Shown here in pieces: positions 62,413-64,000 of a stretch of DNA of 64,000 nucleotides. The DNA comes from Pseudomonas rhizophila (lineage in GTDB: Bacteria > Pseudomonadota > Gammaproteobacteria > Pseudomonadales > Pseudomonadaceae). The stretch's first letter is position 1. The number at the start of each line of letters is the position of its first letter. Location of the stretch: contig NZ_CP024081.1 of assembly GCF_003033885.1 (NCBI RefSeq), positions 5,701,178 to 5,765,177 on the forward strand, read 5' to 3'. A program made the translations under genes and the position numbers. The notes under the pieces were generated by a model. That model was not told the DNA's origin. It ran no database searches and worked only from the letters and a program-made list of their open reading frames with translations.

Positions 62413-63813
62413 ATGAGCAACTACGACGTGATCATTCTGGGCGGTGGCCCCGGTGGGTATAACGCGGCGATTCGCGCCGGACAGTTGGGCTTGAAGGCCG
62501 CCTGTGTCGAGGGCCGAGCCACCTTGGGCGGCACCTGCCTGAACGTCGGTTGCATGCCCTCCAAAGCATTGCTCCACGCCTCGGAGCTGTACGAAGCGGC
62601 CATGGGAACGCCATTCGCCAATCTGGGCATCGAAGTCAGCCCCACCCTCAACCTCGCTCAAATGATGAAGCAGAAGGACGAGAGCGTGGCAGGCCTGACC
62701 AAGGGTATCGAGTTCCTGTTTCGCAAGAACAAGGTCGAATGGATCAAGGGCTGGGGCCACATCGACGGGCCCGGCAAAGTGACGGTCACTGGTGAAGACG
62801 GCGGCAAGACCACACTGAGCGCCAAGGACATCGTCATCGCCACCGGTTCCGAGCCCACTCCCCTGCCGGGTGTGGCGATCGATAACCAGCGCATCCTCGA
62901 CTCCACCGGTGCATTGTCCTTGAGTGAAGTGCCGAGTCATCTGGTGGTGATCGGCGCAGGCGTCATCGGCCTCGAATTGGGTTCGGTCTGGCGGCGCCTG
63001 GGCGCTGAGGTCACGGTGGTGGAATACCTCGATCGCGTCTGTCCTGGCGTGGATGGCGAGGCCGGCAAGACCTTGCAACGGGCCCTGGGCAAACAAGGCA
63101 TCCAGTTCAAACTGAGTCCCAAAGTCACCGGCGCCACGTCTTCGGCCAGCGGCGTGCAATTGCAGGTTGAGCCTGCAGCGGGCGGCGAGACGCAGCTCTT
63201 GGATGCAGATTATGTGCTGGTCGCCATTGGCCGTCGGCCGTATACCCAGGGGCTGGGGCTTGAGAACGTCGGCCTCAGCAGCGACAAACGCGGCCTGCTC
63301 GCCAACAAGGGCCACCGCACCGAAGCGCCCGGCGTGTGGGTGATCGGCGACGTGACATCCGGTCCGATGCTGGCCCACAAGGCGGAAGACGAGGCCATGG
63401 CCTGCATCGAACAGATCGTCGGCAAGGCCGGCGAGGTCAACTATGACCTGATCCCCAACGTTATCTACACCCGTCCAGAACTGGCCAGCGTCGGCAAGAC
63501 CGAAGAACAGCTCAAGGCTGAAGGCCGCGCCTACAAGGTCGGGAAGTTTCCGTTCACGGCCAACAGCCGGGCGAAGATCAACCACGAGACCGAAGGTTTC
63601 GCCAAAGTACTGGCCGATGAACGGACCGATGAAATCCTCGGTGTACACCTGGTGGGGCCGAGCGTCAGCGAGATGATCGGGGAATACTGCGTCGCCATGG
63701 AGTTCAGCGCCTCAGCCCAGGACATCGCGCTGACTTGCCATCCGCACCCTACCCGCTCGGAAGCCTTGCGCCAGGCGGCGATGAATGTGGAAGGGATGGC
63801 GACACAGATGTAA
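62413..63813 (+). CDS. lpd: dihydrolipoyl dehydrogenase
   Basis: A 466-residue FAD disulfide oxidoreductase, E3 of 2-oxoacid dehydrogenase and glycine cleavage complexes. It has an N-terminal FAD site IILGGGPGGYNAAIRAGQLGLKAACVE, the redox-active disulfide GGTCLNVGCMPSKALLH, the NAD site VVIGAGVIGLELGSVWRRLG and the C-terminal dimer-interface HPHPTRSEALRQAAM with the catalytic His. The start at 62413 has GGGAG 7-8 bases upstream; the frame to 62296 is leader. It is not in an operon with E1/E2 genes and resembles the stand-alone Lpd3 of P. aeruginosa. Confidence 0.94.
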   Translation: MSNYDVIILGGGPGGYNAAIRAGQLGLKAACVEGRATLGGTCLNVGCMPSKALLHASELYEAAMGTPFANLGIEVSPTLNLAQMMKQKDESVAGLTKGIEFLFRKNKVEWIKGWGHIDGPGKVTVTGEDGGKTTLSAKDIVIATGSEPTPLPGVAIDNQRILDSTGALSLSEVPSHLVVIGAGVIGLELGSVWRRLGAEVTVVEYLDRVCPGVDGEAGKTLQRALGKQGIQFKLSPKVTGATSSASGVQLQVEPAAGGETQLLDADYVLVAIGRRPYTQGLGLENVGLSSDKRGLLANKGHRTEAPGVWVIGDVTSGPMLAHKAEDEAMACIEQIVGKAGEVNYDLIPNVIYTRPELASVGKTEEQLKAEGRAYKVGKFPFTANSRAKINHETEGFAKVLADERTDEILGVHLVGPSVSEMIGEYCVAMEFSASAQDIALTCHPHPTRSEALRQAAMNVEGMATQM

Positions 63814-63833
63814 TGCGTGAACTTATCCACAAC

Positions 63834-63862
63834 ACGCGGGGAGCAAGGCTTGCTCCCCGCGT
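63834..63862. terminator. long perfect palindrome after lpd
   Basis: ACGCGGGGAGCAAG-G-CTTGCTCCCCGCGT, 14-bp arms around one base, 20 bases after the lpd stop. It may act as terminator for lpd and for the convergent gene, or be a REP-derived palindrome; no T run follows. A perfect DnaA-box 9-mer (TTATCCACA) lies just before, at 63823-63831. Confidence 0.6.
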
Positions 63863-63881
63863 ATCTGGATGTCTACAAAGC

Positions 63882-64000
63882 TTAACGAGCCGAAATCCGG
63901 GCCTTGCGCTGGCGACGGCTGATCAATCCCAGCCCCAGCGCCACCACCAGCAGGCCACCGGCTATTTGCAGCCAAACCTTATAGGGCCGCAACACCGAAC
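63882..64000 (-). CDS. 3' end of a membrane-protein gene
   Basis: On the minus strand the window ends inside a reading frame that closes with TAA at 63884-63882. It encodes a hydrophobic segment, VWLQIAGGLLVVALGLGLI, then a basic tail RRQRKARISAR. This looks like the last membrane helix and cytoplasmic end of a transporter, perhaps LysE/RhtB-like, but too little is present to name it. Convergent with lpd. Confidence 0.55.
   Translation of the reverse strand, partial: SVLRPYKVWLQIAGGLLVVALGLGLISRRQRKARISAR

Overview
The window looks like a chromosomal segment of a fluorescent Pseudomonas (P. fluorescens group). The coding DNA is GC-rich. Intergenic gaps carry many copies of the REP palindrome built on GTGGGAGCGAGC-TGCTCGCGA. 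Several gene blocks match known Pseudomonas order: LysR-aspA, MocR-paiB, oadA-pycA-pycR-rccR, a GGDEF/EAL gene next to uvrD, and zigA with folE2. In P. aeruginosa these blocks lie close to oriC. Three parS-like 16-mers near 49.3, 49.8 and 59.2 kb fit an origin-proximal location.

Layout. 0.2-7.1 kb: a HypT-like LysR regulator divergent from aspA, then an AGCS amino acid:Na+ symporter, a type I asparaginase and an AraC regulator; together they can import and deamidate or deaminate Asn and Asp. 7.5-9.6 kb: acetylpolyamine amidohydrolase plus a polyamine-binding protein. 9.8-14.4 kb: a 1533-residue dermonecrotic-toxin-domain (DUF6543-type) protein. 14.5-17.9 kb: a MocR regulator divergent from paiB and two GNAT acetyltransferases. 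18.1-23.4 kb: a second giant toxin-like protein (1781 residues) with an apparent permuted OTU-like Cys/His module. 23.7-28.7 kb: homocysteine S-methyltransferase, an amino-acid ABC binding protein and permease without an ATPase, and an autotransporter. 28.8-34.3 kb: two-subunit pyruvate carboxylase with PycR and RccR, a carbon-flux control block. 34.5-45.5 kb: housekeeping and signalling genes (GGDEF/EAL, uvrD, Tim44-like, SMI1/KNR4, CPA2 antiporter, thioesterase, pdxY, DUF3301).

45.5-62.3 kb is a zinc-homeostasis region. It has two COG0523 GTPases, a DUF1826 gene, a small secreted protein, the zinc-independent GTP cyclohydrolase folE2 coupled to an AztABC-like zinc importer, and two near-perfect Zur boxes. 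Beyond DUF3617, cardiolipin synthase and CFA synthase genes lies a tightly overlapping four-gene operon: three membrane SPFH/band-7 proteins, one with a histidine-rich N-terminus, plus a CPC-type P1B ATPase. It starts 29 bp from a degenerate Zur-like box. I consider this operon the best candidate for an under-described system: a metal transporter working in or with an HflKC-like membrane scaffold. The window ends with lpd and the 3' end of a membrane-protein gene.

All functional calls come from reading sequence and motifs by eye; no database search was run.
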